Source of the DNA: Streptomyces sp. LX-29
GTDB taxonomy: Bacteria; Actinomycetota; Actinomycetes; Streptomycetales; Streptomycetaceae
Direction of reading: 5' to 3'
DNA: 64,000 bases
Assembly: GCF_029541745.1 (NCBI RefSeq)
Contig: NZ_CP089746.1
Span: 7,201,559-7,265,558 of the forward strand
Of this stretch, positions 8,782 to 17,613 are shown piece after piece; position 1 is the first letter of the stretch; the number at the start of each line of letters is the position of its first letter. Position numbers and translations under genes: made by a program. A model generated the notes under the pieces. It did no database searches. It was not told where the DNA came from and was given only the letters and a program-made list of their open reading frames with translations.

Positions 8782-10527
8782 CTACCCCTCTTCGGCGCGG
8801 CGCCGACCCTCCCGGACGAAGCGGCGCAGCCGCTGCAGCGGCCAGGTGTTGATGACGTCGTCCTTGGTGAGCCAGCCGCGCTGGGCGGTGCCCACCGCGT
8901 AGCGCATGTACGGCAGATGGGTGACGGAGTGGGCGTCGGAGTCGAGCGCGAACTTCACTCCGTACCGCTTGGCGCGCAGGATGTCCTCGTCGCTCAGGTC
9001 GAGCCGCTCGGGGCTGCCGTTGACCTCCAGCGCGGTGCCGGTCCTGGCGCACGCCTCGAAGACCGCGTCGAAGTCGGCGTCGATGCCGGGCCGCTTCCCG
9101 ATCCGCCGGGTGCTGGGGTGCCCGATGACGGAGACGTACGGGTTCTCGGCGGCGCGCACCAGGCGGCGGGTCAGGGCCTCGCGGCTCTGGGTGAAGTGCG
9201 AGTGCACGGAGGCCACACACAGGTCGAAGCCGGCGAGGAAGTCGCCCGGCCAGTCCACCTCGCCGTCGGGGCCGATGTTGAGCTCGGTGCCGTGCAGCAC
9301 GTGCATCCTGCGGTGCTTACCGTCCAGCTGCCGTACCAGCTCCCGCTGTTCCAGCATCTTCTCGTCGGTCATCCGTTGCATGGCGAGGTCGGGGGCGTGG
9401 TCGGTGACGACGTAGTAGGAGTAGCCGCGGGCGGCCGCGGCGGCGACCATCTCCTCCAGCGGGGCGAGCCCGTCGGTGAGGTCGGTGTGGGTGTGCAGAT
9501 CGCCGCGGATGTCCTCCTCGGCGACCAGCTCGGGCAGCTCGTCCCGCAGCCCGGCGGCGATCTCGCCGCGGTCCTCGCGCAGCGTCGGCGGGATCCAGGG
9601 CAGGCCGAGCCGGGCGTAGACCTCCTCCTCGGTCTCGGAGGCGACCTTGCGGCCGCTCTTGGTGCGGAAGAGGCCGTACTCCGAGAGCTTGAGCCCGTGC
9701 CGGACCGCGATCTCGCGGGTGCGGATGTTGTGCGCCTTGGAGCCGGTGAAGTACTGCAGGCCCGCCCCCCAGGAGTCGGGCGGCAGCACCCGCAGATCGA
9801 CCTGGAGGCCCTTGGTGGTGCGGATGGAGGTCTTCTTCTCGCCGTGCGCGATGACCTCCGCGACGTGCGGCATGGCCCTGAACGCGGCCATGAACGGGGC
9901 CGAGCGGGTGGCCGCGACCAGGATGTCGATGTCGCCGATGGTCTCCTTCATCCGGCGCAGCGAGCCGGCGTAGGCGCAGCCCTCGCACCCGGTGACCGCC
10001 GAGAGCTCGGCGATGATCTGTTCCGCGGAGTCCATGGCGGCCGACAGCAGGATCCGGCCGCCGGCCCCGGCCTTCTGCATCAGCGCGATGCCGTGCAGGA
10101 TGTTGGCCTCGGTCTTCTCGCCGAAGCCCTTCAGATCGCGCAACCGCTCCTGGTGGATGGCCTCCAGCAGCTCGTCCACCGTGGAGACGCCCAGCTCCTG
10201 GTAGAGGGTCAGGGCCTTCTTGGGGCCGAGCGTGGGGATGGTGATGAGCTCCCGTACGCCGGCGGGGATGGCGGTCCTGGTCTCCTCGATCGTGGACACC
10301 TGGCCGGTGCGCAGATACTCCACGACCTTGTCGGCGATCGACTTCCCCACGTTGGGGATCTCCAGCAGCTCCTTGGGGCCGAGCGTGCCGACGTCCGCGT
10401 GGTAGCCGGCGATGGCGCGGGCGGCCTTCTCGTAGGCGCGTGCCTTGAAGGCGTCGCCACCGGTGATCGCGATGAGGTCGGCGTACTCCTGGAGCAGCGC
10501 CCCGACCTCGTCATTGCGCCGGGTCAT
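8782..10527 (-). CDS. polX: Family X DNA polymerase with PHP domain (PolX)
   Basis: 581 residues. Helix-hairpin-helix repeats (IPNVGKSIADKV; IPTLGPKKAL; LKGFGEKTEANI) lead to a polymerase-beta-like palm with the nucleotidyl-transfer motif AGSLRRMKETIGDIDILVA. A C-terminal PHP domain begins near residue 335 (GDLHTHTDLTDG, VTDHAPDLA, HSHFTQ, HPSTRR, DSDAHS) and carries the metal-binding His/Asp set. PolX enzymes fill short gaps in base-excision repair, and the PHP part gives 3'-5' exonuclease or phosphatase activity. The start is taken at the inner ATG (10527), where family homology begins; 12 extra codons upstream are possible. Housekeeping, standalone gene. Confidence 0.92.
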   Translation of the reverse strand: MTRRNDEVGALLQEYADLIAITGGDAFKARAYEKAARAIAGYHADVGTLGPKELLEIPNVGKSIADKVVEYLRTGQVSTIEETRTAIPAGVRELITIPTLGPKKALTLYQELGVSTVDELLEAIHQERLRDLKGFGEKTEANILHGIALMQKAGAGGRILLSAAMDSAEQIIAELSAVTGCEGCAYAGSLRRMKETIGDIDILVAATRSAPFMAAFRAMPHVAEVIAHGEKKTSIRTTKGLQVDLRVLPPDSWGAGLQYFTGSKAHNIRTREIAVRHGLKLSEYGLFRTKSGRKVASETEEEVYARLGLPWIPPTLREDRGEIAAGLRDELPELVAEEDIRGDLHTHTDLTDGLAPLEEMVAAAAARGYSYYVVTDHAPDLAMQRMTDEKMLEQRELVRQLDGKHRRMHVLHGTELNIGPDGEVDWPGDFLAGFDLCVASVHSHFTQSREALTRRLVRAAENPYVSVIGHPSTRRIGKRPGIDADFDAVFEACARTGTALEVNGSPERLDLSDEDILRAKRYGVKFALDSDAHSVTHLPYMRYAVGTAQRGWLTKDDVINTWPLQRLRRFVREGRRRAEEG

Positions 10528-10594
10528 GCCCCCAGGGTGCCCCCTGGTCCCCGAACGGCGCACGTCCGGGGACCAGGGGCGAGCCGGGCCGGGC

Positions 10595-10918
10595 TCAGCG
10601 GCTGTCGCAGTGGATGAGCGCGCGCACCATGCGACAGGTGACGGCGGAGGGCGGGTGCACTCCGATCCGGGCGGCGGTGGTCCGTATGACGTGGTCGGGT
10701 GCCTGCTCGGGGCCGTACGCCCCCGAGTTGAGCAGGGCGATGGCCAGGCGCATGGCCTTCAGCCGGCGGTTGTACGACTCGTACCACTCGCGCGGGCGGC
10801 CGGCGGGCATCCGCTGCTTCGGCAGGGTGGTCAGGGTGGGCAGAGCGGGCGGAGCGGCCGTGTCCGGCAGCTCCGGCTGGTGGCTGAGGTCCGGGAGAGG
10901 TGTGGCGGCGACGGCCAT
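10595..10918 (-). CDS. Small conserved Streptomyces protein of unknown function
   Basis: 107 residues with a Pro-rich N-terminus, then a helical block (GRPREWYESYNRRLKAMRLA, SGAYGPEQAPDHVIRTTAARIGVH). Of two ATGs six bases apart, the second is chosen: AGGAGG directly abuts the first, so it sits six bases before the second. The helical part could bind nucleic acid or a partner, but no known domain was recognised. Divergent from the ArsC-like gene across a 120-bp AT-richer gap. Confidence 0.7.
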   Translation of the reverse strand: MAVAATPLPDLSHQPELPDTAAPPALPTLTTLPKQRMPAGRPREWYESYNRRLKAMRLAIALLNSGAYGPEQAPDHVIRTTAARIGVHPPSAVTCRMVRALIHCDSR

Positions 10919-11038
10919 CGGCATCCTCCTGAGAGGTCGGGAACCCTCTGTCCTAACTGCTTCCATTTTACTGCCCACCACTGACAAAAGCCCCAGGCCA
11001 GAAGGGGTTTGAGGGGGGATGCGCGATACCCTGGCGGC

Positions 11039-11404
11039 ATGGAGATCTGGATCAACCCGGCCTGTTCGAAGTGCCGTGGCGCGCTCACCCTGCTCGACGC
11101 GGAGGGGGCCGACTACACCGTCCGGCGCTATCTGGAAGACGTCCCCGGCGAGGACGAGATCCGCGCGGTGCTCGACCGGCTCGGGCTCGAACCCTGGGAC
11201 ATCACCCGAACGCAGGAGGCGGCCGCCAAGGAGCTCGGGCTCAAGGACTGGCCGCGCGAGGAGAGCGCGCGCGACCGGTGGATCGCCGCCCTCGCCGCCC
11301 ACCCCAAGCTCATCCAGCGCCCGATCATCACCGCCGACGACGGCTCGGCCCTGGTGGCCAGGACGGAGGAGGCCGTACGGGAGGCGCTGTCCCGCTCACG
11401 GTGA
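11039..11404 (+). CDS. ArsC/Spx-family thioredoxin-fold protein
   Basis: 121 residues, the normal ArsC-family length. It opens with a thioredoxin-fold strand and CSKC at residues 10-13 (NPACSKCRGAL). ArsC enzymes use the first Cys to reduce arsenate with glutathione or a redoxin. The family Arg ahead of a conserved Pro is matched in IQRPIITADDGSALVAR, the usual ArsC C-terminal signature. No arsenic resistance genes are adjacent, so the physiological role is open: a generic oxidoreductase or Spx-like regulator is also possible. Confidence 0.83.
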   Translation: MEIWINPACSKCRGALTLLDAEGADYTVRRYLEDVPGEDEIRAVLDRLGLEPWDITRTQEAAAKELGLKDWPREESARDRWIAALAAHPKLIQRPIITADDGSALVARTEEAVREALSRSR

Positions 11405-11510
11405 CGCGGGGCGGCCGGGGCGGCTGTGCCCGCCGCGGCCCGGTGGCCCTGGGGGGCACGGTGTTCCGCGCGGTGACGGTGTCCTGTGTCGGTCACGGCG
11501 TTCTACGCGG

Positions 11511-12833
11511 TCACGGCGTCCTGCCCGGTCGGTCGGCGGGCACCTCCGTCCCGTGCCAGCGTCCGACCGGAGCCAGCAGCCCGCCGAGGAGGCCGGCGAG
11601 GGCGCCCCACAGGGCGCCGAGGCCGAGGAGGAGCAGGCTGGCGGGACGGAGGGTGACCTCACCGCCGAGGTCGGCGAGGTCGCCCAGCCCGAGGAGGTTG
11701 AGGCCGAAGTCGGCGGAGACGCGCGTGAGCAGGCCCACCGCGAGCAGGGTGACGGCCAGCGCGACGCCCAGCCGCAGGGCGAGCCGCCAGGGCGCGGTGC
11801 CGGCGGGGGAGCGCAGGGCGAGCAGAACGCCGGTCGCCAGGACGGCGAGTGCGGCGAAGACGGCCAGCAGCCAGGCGCGGCCGTCCCGTTCGGCGAGCGA
11901 GGCCAGGTTCACCGTGGCCTCACCGCCGTCCGTCTCCCGCAACACGTCCGCCAGCGGTTTGGGCATCGGCAGCCCGACGGGGGCGGGCACCCGCCCCACC
12001 CAGGCGCCGCCGAGCCCGAGGCCCAGCGCCATCCAGGCCAGATTGGGCAGCCCGAGCAGCAGCACGGCGAAGGTCTCCACAGGCTTGCCCCGAACGATGG
12101 CCACGATCACGCCGGCGACCAGCCCCGCGGCCACATACGCCAACAGCAGCGCCACCACCGCGAAGACGGCGGGGCGGACGGTGTCCTGGAAGGGCAGCAG
12201 CCGCGAGGGCAGCGGCGCCGTGCGGGAGACGGCCAGGGCGAGGGCTAGCACGACCAGCAGCCACAGCAGGCCCAGGACCAGCGTCGGGGCGACGGCGGCG
12301 CGGAAGCCCACCGTGGGTGTCACCCCCAGCGCCTCGCCGATCTCTTCGGCGAGCTCGTCGCCCAGCCCGATCCGGAACGAGTGCCGCGCGAGCCGCACGA
12401 CCAGCAGCAGCCCGAGCAGCCACAGCAGGGCGGTACGGCCGGCCCGGCCGAGGATCTCCCCACCACCGGCCACGGCGCGGTGCCGCAACGGCAGCAGGAA
12501 CAGCGCCCCCAGTGTCAGGGCGCCGACCAGGGACACCGACAGCGGGATCACGTCCAGGTCGGCGTCGGTACCGCCGACGAACCCGACCTCGCCGGTCAGC
12601 TCGATCTCGCCGCCGACCGCCGAGACCACGGCGGCGGCCACCACGCGGGGGAAGGCGCCGCCCGGCAGATCGCCCGCCCCGGCCGCCCACAGGCCCAGGG
12701 CGGCGGTGGCGAACATGGCGGCCAGCGCCGCCACCACCGCCGCCAGGGCGTCCCACCAGGCACGGAGGGCGTGCTGCGCGCTGTGGCGCACGCCGTCCGG
12801 CGCGGACCGCGGCGTCTGACTCACGTCTCTCAC
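11511..12833 (-). CDS. Streptophobe-family polytopic membrane protein
   Basis: 440 residues with about ten hydrophobic segments in an Ala/Leu/Gly/Val-rich sequence. This matches the actinobacterial streptophobe family (function unknown). The first segment follows a short basic N-terminus (ALRAWWDALAAVVAALAAMF). Recurrent soluble loops include VSAVGGEIELTGEVGFVGG and ADFGLNLLGLGDLADLGG, which look alike and may be duplicated extracytoplasmic elements. It is divergent from the DUF6777 gene across a repeat-rich gap. Confidence 0.78.
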   Translation of the reverse strand: MRDVSQTPRSAPDGVRHSAQHALRAWWDALAAVVAALAAMFATAALGLWAAGAGDLPGGAFPRVVAAAVVSAVGGEIELTGEVGFVGGTDADLDVIPLSVSLVGALTLGALFLLPLRHRAVAGGGEILGRAGRTALLWLLGLLLVVRLARHSFRIGLGDELAEEIGEALGVTPTVGFRAAVAPTLVLGLLWLLVVLALALAVSRTAPLPSRLLPFQDTVRPAVFAVVALLLAYVAAGLVAGVIVAIVRGKPVETFAVLLLGLPNLAWMALGLGLGGAWVGRVPAPVGLPMPKPLADVLRETDGGEATVNLASLAERDGRAWLLAVFAALAVLATGVLLALRSPAGTAPWRLALRLGVALAVTLLAVGLLTRVSADFGLNLLGLGDLADLGGEVTLRPASLLLLGLGALWGALAGLLGGLLAPVGRWHGTEVPADRPGRTP

Positions 12834-13280
12834 CGTACGGAGGGTGTGCCCGGCTCGCCGGTTGGCGGTGGCGTATGGAGGGTGGGCCCGCGTGTCGAAC
12901 GGCGGTGGCGTACGGCGGCGGGGGTGCGTGGCGTGTCGGATGGCGGCGGTGGCGTACGGCGGGTGCGCGTGGGCCGTCGGATGGCGGGCGCCGTACGGGA
13001 GCGTCCCCCGGCCCGCCGCCAGCGGTGGCCCACCCGACCGGCGGCCTAACCGACCGTCGGTCGACCTGACCGGCGGTCGACCCGACCAGCAGCCGGTCGG
13101 CGCGCCCCGGTCGGCGCAGCCGCGCTTGCGGCACCGCCGACGGTCGAACAGACAATGGTCTGAATGGTCCCGTATATCCCCTCGGGTTCATGCGGAGTTG
13201 TCCAACTGGTCTTGCCCGGTTGGCGCCAGACGCTCCGGATGACCCCGGAGGAATCCGCTACCTACCTGGGAGTAGGGCCC
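12834..13280. other. Intergenic region with degenerate 37-44 bp repeats
   Basis: No convincing gene. Between 12864 and about 13000 the core GGCGGTGGCGTA recurs at 12864, 12901 and 12945, and in altered form near 12983, separated by similar GGGTGCGCGTGG/TGTCGGAT filler. Closer to the right-hand gene the sequence is less repetitive and should hold its promoter, but no convincing -10/-35 pair was found. Confidence 0.55.
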
Positions 13281-14513
13281 GTGACGTCCCAACCGCCGTC
13301 GAAAGAGCGTCCCAGCGGTCCCCCCTCGGGCCCGCCCTCCGGCCCCCTCTCCGGGCAGGGCTCGGGGCAGCGGCCGGGATCCGGCGCCCCGCCCGGCGGC
13401 CCCGCCCCGGCCGAGCCGACGGCGCCGTACGAATCGCCGAGCGTGCCCCCGTCCGGTCCGCCCTCCGACGGCGGCGGTGGGGGCGGTGGAGGCGGCGGCG
13501 GGGGCGGTGAGCCCGGCGGCCGTGGCGAGGGGCCCTGGTGGAAGTCGGCCCCGCGGATCGCGCTGATCGTCGGCGCCGCGGTGGTGGCGATCGCGCTCGC
13601 CCTCTACTTCGGCCTCCAGGGCGGGGACGAGTACGGCGACAAGGAGAAGGACAAGGAGCAGGCGGGTGGGGAGATCTTCCTCCAGGCGGCCGGCGACGGC
13701 GGCCCCGACCCGTTCACCGGCTCCACCGCCAAGGACTCCGAGCCCACCGGCTCCCCCTCGCCCGCCCCCAAGACCACCACCGGCCCGGCCGGCGCCACCC
13801 GTGCCGCCAACGGCACCGAGCCCGGCCTGTACGGCGGCACCCGCAACGTCGCGAGCTGCGATGTCGAACAGCAGGTCGCCTTCCTGAAGGGCGATCAGGC
13901 CAAGGCCGACGCCTTCGCCGGCGTTCTCGGCATCAAGGCGCAGGAGATCCCCGACTACCTGCGCGGACTCACCCCCGTCCAACTGCGTCTGGACACCCGC
14001 GTCACCAACCACGGCTTCCGCGACGGCGCGGCCACCGAGTTCCAGGCCGTGCTCCAGTCCGGGACCGCGGTCCTGGTGAACTCCAAGGGCGAGCCCAAGG
14101 TCCGTTGCGCCTGCGGCAACCCGCTGACCCCGCCGGTGGCCCAGGAGAACCCCAAGCCCCAGGGCAAGCCCTGGCCCTCCTACCAGCGGTCGAACACGAC
14201 GACGGTCACGCCGGGCGACAAGCCGGTCGACGCCTTCACCCTCTACGACCAGGAGAAGCGCGAGTGGTTCAAGCGCCCCACCGGTCAGAAGGGCAACACC
14301 GGCCAGGCCGACCAGCTGGTGCCGCGCCCGGCCACCAGCCCCGCGCCGAGCCCGACCCCGCCCCCGGAGAAGCCGGAGCCGCCGGAGCCCGCCGAGTCCC
14401 CCGCGCCCGTCGAGCCGCCCCCGCCCGCCTCTCCGGAGGCGCCCGAGAGCCCGGAGGCCCCCGAGCCGCCGCCGCCCCCCGAGCCGCCGGCGACTCCCGG
14501 ACCCGGCTACTGA
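13281..14513 (+). CDS. DUF6777 membrane-anchored Pro-rich protein
   Basis: 410 residues. The cytoplasmic head (about 1-90) is Pro/Gly/Ser-rich and ends in a poly-Gly run. One transmembrane helix follows (IALIVGAAVVAIALALYFGL), then an external DUF6777 domain (GGEIFLQAAGDGGPDPFTGS ... RNVASCDVEQQVAFLKGD ... CACGNPLTPP) and a Pro/Glu/Ala tail of about 70 residues. The external domain has three cysteines that may form disulfides. A GTG at 13281 with GGAG eight bases ahead is preferred over an ATG at 13239 without one. A perfect 13-bp terminator hairpin follows the stop. Function unknown; probably a surface-associated protein. Confidence 0.78.
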   Translation: MTSQPPSKERPSGPPSGPPSGPLSGQGSGQRPGSGAPPGGPAPAEPTAPYESPSVPPSGPPSDGGGGGGGGGGGGGEPGGRGEGPWWKSAPRIALIVGAAVVAIALALYFGLQGGDEYGDKEKDKEQAGGEIFLQAAGDGGPDPFTGSTAKDSEPTGSPSPAPKTTTGPAGATRAANGTEPGLYGGTRNVASCDVEQQVAFLKGDQAKADAFAGVLGIKAQEIPDYLRGLTPVQLRLDTRVTNHGFRDGAATEFQAVLQSGTAVLVNSKGEPKVRCACGNPLTPPVAQENPKPQGKPWPSYQRSNTTTVTPGDKPVDAFTLYDQEKREWFKRPTGQKGNTGQADQLVPRPATSPAPSPTPPPEKPEPPEPAESPAPVEPPPPASPEAPESPEAPEPPPPPEPPATPGPGY

Positions 14514-14548
14514 GCGGGACGTCCGAGTGACACCGTCTCCCGGTGGAT

Positions 14549-14580
14549 GTGGCGCCGGTCCTACTTCGGACCGGCGCCAC
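14549..14580 (+). terminator. Intrinsic terminator after the DUF6777 gene
   Basis: A perfect 13-bp stem (14549-14561 with 14568-14580) closes a six-base loop, starting 35 bases after the stop codon. No T-tract, as is usual in Streptomyces. Confidence 0.75.
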
Positions 14581-14729
14581 GCCGCTGACGGGACGTCAAT
14601 CCACTGTCGTCACAGCGCTCATGGCCCCCGGCGCTGGTCCGCCCGTCGTCCTGGTTGACTAGTCTGGCGCTCGCCCACCATCACGGATCCACTCGCTCCG
14701 TGTCCGCGGACCCCGAGGAGACGACGCCG

Positions 14730-15671
14730 ATGAGCAGCAGCCCACACGACATCTCCCTGCCAGGCCCGCCCCGGGTGGAGGAGGTGAGCGCGGACGTCTA
14801 CGCCTACGTCCAGCCGGACGGCACCTGGTGGATCAACAACACCGGCTTCCTCGTCGGCCGTCGCGGCGTGATCAGCGTCGACGCCTGCTCGACCGAACGC
14901 CGCACCCGCGCCTACCTGGACGCCATCAAGACGGTGACCCCACAGCCGGTCCGCACCCTGGTCAACACCCACCACCACGGCGACCACACCTTCGGCAACC
15001 ACCTCTTCCACGGCGCCACCGTCGTGGGCCACGAGGGCGTGCGGGAGGGCATCCGCGCCTGGGGCCCGCCCCGCTCCGCCCCGTTCTGGACCGACGTGGA
15101 GTGGGGCGACTTCGAGCCGGAGCCGCCGTTCCTCACGTACACCGAGGGCGTCACGCTCTGGGTGGACGACCTGCGCTGCGAGGTGCGTCATGTGGGCACC
15201 GCGGCGCACACCACCAACGACTCCATCCTCTGGATCCCGGAGCGCCGCGTCCTGTTCGCCGGCGACCTGCTCTTCAACGGCGGCACCCCGTTCCTCGTGC
15301 AGGGCTCCATCGCCGGTGCCGTCGACGTCCTGGAGAACGTCCTCGCCCCGCTCGGCGCCGAGACCATCGTGGCCGGCCACGGCCCGGTCGCCGGCCCCGA
15401 GTTGATCGACGACGTCCTCGGCTACCTCCGCTTCGTCCAGGACACCGCCCGCCGGGGCCGCGAGGCCGGCCTGTCCCCGCTCGACACCGCCCGCGAGACC
15501 GACCTCGGCCGCTACGCCGACCTCGCCGACAAGGAGCGCATCGTCGGCAACCTGCACCGCGCCTACGCCGAACTCGGCGGCGCGGCCCCCGGCGCCACCA
15601 TCGACGCCGTCGCCGCGCTCGCCGACATGGTCGCCTACAACGGCGGCCGGCCGCTGTCCTGCCACGCCTGA
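14730..15671 (+). CDS. Metallo-beta-lactamase-fold hydrolase
   Basis: 313 residues with the full metal-site set of the MBL superfamily: HHHGDHTFGNH (the HxHxDH motif), a later VGTAAHTTND His, FAGDLLF (Asp) and a C-terminal VAGHGPV (His). This architecture is seen in cyclase/lactonase-like members such as those acting with polyketide or quinone substrates, but the substrate cannot be told from sequence. There is no signal peptide. ATG 14730 has GAGGAG ten bases ahead. Its 3' end meets the repeat protein gene at a strong hairpin. Confidence 0.88.
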   Translation: MSSSPHDISLPGPPRVEEVSADVYAYVQPDGTWWINNTGFLVGRRGVISVDACSTERRTRAYLDAIKTVTPQPVRTLVNTHHHGDHTFGNHLFHGATVVGHEGVREGIRAWGPPRSAPFWTDVEWGDFEPEPPFLTYTEGVTLWVDDLRCEVRHVGTAAHTTNDSILWIPERRVLFAGDLLFNGGTPFLVQGSIAGAVDVLENVLAPLGAETIVAGHGPVAGPELIDDVLGYLRFVQDTARRGREAGLSPLDTARETDLGRYADLADKERIVGNLHRAYAELGGAAPGATIDAVAALADMVAYNGGRPLSCHA

Positions 15672-15704
15672 CCCGCTCCGCCCCGCTGGGCGGTCATTCA
15701 CGCA

Positions 15705-15737
15705 CCGGAGGCGCCGCGGGGTGCGCGGTGCCTCCGG
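15705..15737. terminator. Bidirectional terminator hairpin
   Basis: A 14-bp stem with one G-U pair (15705-15718 with 15724-15737) and a five-base loop, lying between two convergent genes; it can serve both. Confidence 0.7.
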
Positions 15738-15756
15738 CCTACGCGATCGGGGTCGG

Positions 15757-16647
15757 TCAGGCGCGCACGAGGTACCACGCACCCTGGCCGTTGCAGCCGC
15801 TACTGTTGTGGTTGGTGCTGCGGTAGCCGGGCGGGACGGGTGAGCCCGAGCAGACCCATACGCCGTCGCGGGGCAGTTGGTAGTACCACGCACCCTGGTC
15901 GTTGCAGCCGATACGGTTGTGGTCGGTGTAGACGTACCCGGGCGGGAGGGTTGAGCCCGAGCAGGCCCATATGCCGTCACGGGCCCGTTCGTGCAACCAC
16001 GCGCCCTGGCCGTTGCAGCCGTTACGGTTGAGGTCGGTGTAGACGTACCCGGGCGCGACGGTTGAGCCCGAGCAGGCCCATATGCCGTCACGGACCCGTT
16101 CGTGCAACCACGCGCCCTGGCCGTTGCAGCCGTTACGGTTGAGGTCGGTGTAGACGTACCCGGGCGCGACGGTTGAGCCCGAGCAAGCCCATATGCGGTC
16201 ACGGACCCGTTCGTGGTACCACGCGCCCTGGCCGTTGCAGCCGATACGGTTGAGGTCGGTGTAGACGTACCCGGGCGCGACGGTTGAGCCCGAGCAGGCC
16301 CATATGCCGTCACGGACGGGCTCCTGGTACCAGGAGCCCATGCCGTTGCAGCCGCTACGGTTGTAGTCGGTGGTGACGTACCCGGGCGGAACGGGCGTGT
16401 TGGAGCAGACCCACTCGGCTGCCGCGGCCCGCGACCCCCGTTCCGCAGCGGCGGCCGTGCCCGCCGTACCGGCGAGCATCGCGGTGGCGATCAGCGCGAT
16501 CGCTCCGATCACCGCCGCGATTCTGCCTCTGGCGACCGCCACCCCCGTACGTCTTCTCCCCGCCTCGCGGAAGGCGCCGGACGATTCACGGCTCCGCGCC
16601 CGCCCTGGCGCACCACGCCGCCTCGACTGCCGTTCTCCGATGCTCAT
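15757..16647 (-). CDS. Secreted Cys-rich protein of six 37-residue tandem repeats
   Basis: 296 residues. A long basic N-region is followed by a hydrophobic core and AAAAE cleavage region (about residues 40-70), i.e. a Sec-type signal. The mature part is six consecutive 37-residue repeats with pattern W-x-C-S-x3-PPGYV-x-T-x2-NR-x-GCN-x2-G-x-WY, each with two cysteines about 20 residues apart. At DNA level the units are 111-bp repeats, with the middle four nearly identical and the first and last diverged. The strict spacing suggests one disulfide per repeat and a binding or wall-associated role. No enzyme signature is present. Confidence 0.8.
   Translation of the reverse strand: MSIGERQSRRRGAPGRARSRESSGAFREAGRRRTGVAVARGRIAAVIGAIALIATAMLAGTAGTAAAAERGSRAAAAEWVCSNTPVPPGYVTTDYNRSGCNGMGSWYQEPVRDGIWACSGSTVAPGYVYTDLNRIGCNGQGAWYHERVRDRIWACSGSTVAPGYVYTDLNRNGCNGQGAWLHERVRDGIWACSGSTVAPGYVYTDLNRNGCNGQGAWLHERARDGIWACSGSTLPPGYVYTDHNRIGCNDQGAWYYQLPRDGVWVCSGSPVPPGYRSTNHNSSGCNGQGAWYLVRA
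15770..16430 (-). repeat. 111-bp in-frame tandem repeats (six units)
   Basis: The coding repeats of the secreted protein. Internal units share long identical stretches around the codons for GYVYTDLNR and GCNGQGAW, so recent slippage or unequal crossing-over can alter copy number. Confidence 0.85.
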
Positions 16648-16822
16648 GCATACCCTCCCTGCAAGGACGGCGGCTCATGCCGCTGTCACGACGGGCAGAA
16701 CGTAGCAACGGAATCGCACACATGACCGGCAGCGGCTGATTTGCCAGGAATAAAGGCTCAAAGCCACTTCTTGACAGTGTTCGCACGCATGAACCCTTAC
16801 CAAGCGTGCGCCTTGAGAGGGC

Positions 16823-17611
16823 CTACGCGGGGAAGCGTGCCGCCGTTCGCAGGTGGTAGAAGTCCACGGCGTTGTCGTGCAGCGCCATCCGGGCCAGGCG
16901 CTCGCCGAGCGCCTCGTACACCAGCGCCACATCACCGTCCGCGAAGGGGGCGCGGGCCCGGGTGGAGGGGAGGTCGGTGCCGAACAGCAGCGCCTCGGGG
17001 TTGACCTCGCCGACCGCCTTCAGCGCGGCTGCCACATCGAGGTCGCCCCGCCCGAAGCCGGTCGCCTTGACCCGCGCGCCGCGCTCCACCAGGCGCAGCA
17101 GCTCGGGCAGCCCCTCCGCCGACAGGCCCAGGTGGTCGATGCTGATCCGCGGCAGGCCGGCGAGCCGGTCCGCCAGCTCGCCCAGCTCGCGGGCGTCCAC
17201 GTAGACCTCCACGTGCCAGCCCGCCACAGCCGCCACCCGGTGCCCCAACTCCAGCAGCGCGTCGAGGCTCTCCCGCCCCTGCCGGAAGAGGTTGAAGCGC
17301 ACCGCCCGGACGCCCGCGGTGTTCAGCACGGTGATCTGCTCGTCGCTGACCCAGGGCTCCAGCTGGGTGACGCCGACGAAGCGCGGCCCGAGCGTGCGCA
17401 GCGCGTCCAGCAGATAGCTCTGGTCGACGCCCTGGAACGAACCGGAGACCACCGCGCCGCCGGTGACGCGCAGCCCGGCGGTGCGCCGTCGGTAGTCCTC
17501 CACGGTGAAGGGTTCGGGGACGAAGCCCTGGTTGCCGACGAGCGGGAACCGGGGGTCGATGATGTGTAGATGTGCGTCGAAGAGCGGTCCGTACGCCTCC
17601 GTTGCCGACAT
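16823..17611 (-). CDS. Amidohydrolase-superfamily lactonase-like enzyme (COG3618 type)
   Basis: 262 residues with a TIM-barrel amidohydrolase start FDAHLHIIDP (metal His-x-His), a central ISIDHLGLS and a late LFGTDLPSTRA Asp. The arrangement is that of 2-pyrone-4,6-dicarboxylate lactonase-type enzymes, which hydrolyse lactones or C-C bonds in aromatic or sugar-acid catabolism. It begins only two bases after the stop of the EamA transporter, so the two form an operon and may handle one small metabolite (inference). Confidence 0.82.
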   Translation of the reverse strand: MSATEAYGPLFDAHLHIIDPRFPLVGNQGFVPEPFTVEDYRRRTAGLRVTGGAVVSGSFQGVDQSYLLDALRTLGPRFVGVTQLEPWVSDEQITVLNTAGVRAVRFNLFRQGRESLDALLELGHRVAAVAGWHVEVYVDARELGELADRLAGLPRISIDHLGLSAEGLPELLRLVERGARVKATGFGRGDLDVAAALKAVGEVNPEALLFGTDLPSTRARAPFADGDVALVYEALGERLARMALHDNAVDFYHLRTAARFPA

Positions 17612-17613
17612 GA

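Noticed and set aside
15770..16430. CRISPR-like regular repeats
   Set aside because: Period 111 bp, in frame, no unique spacers between short repeats; it is a coding tandem repeat.
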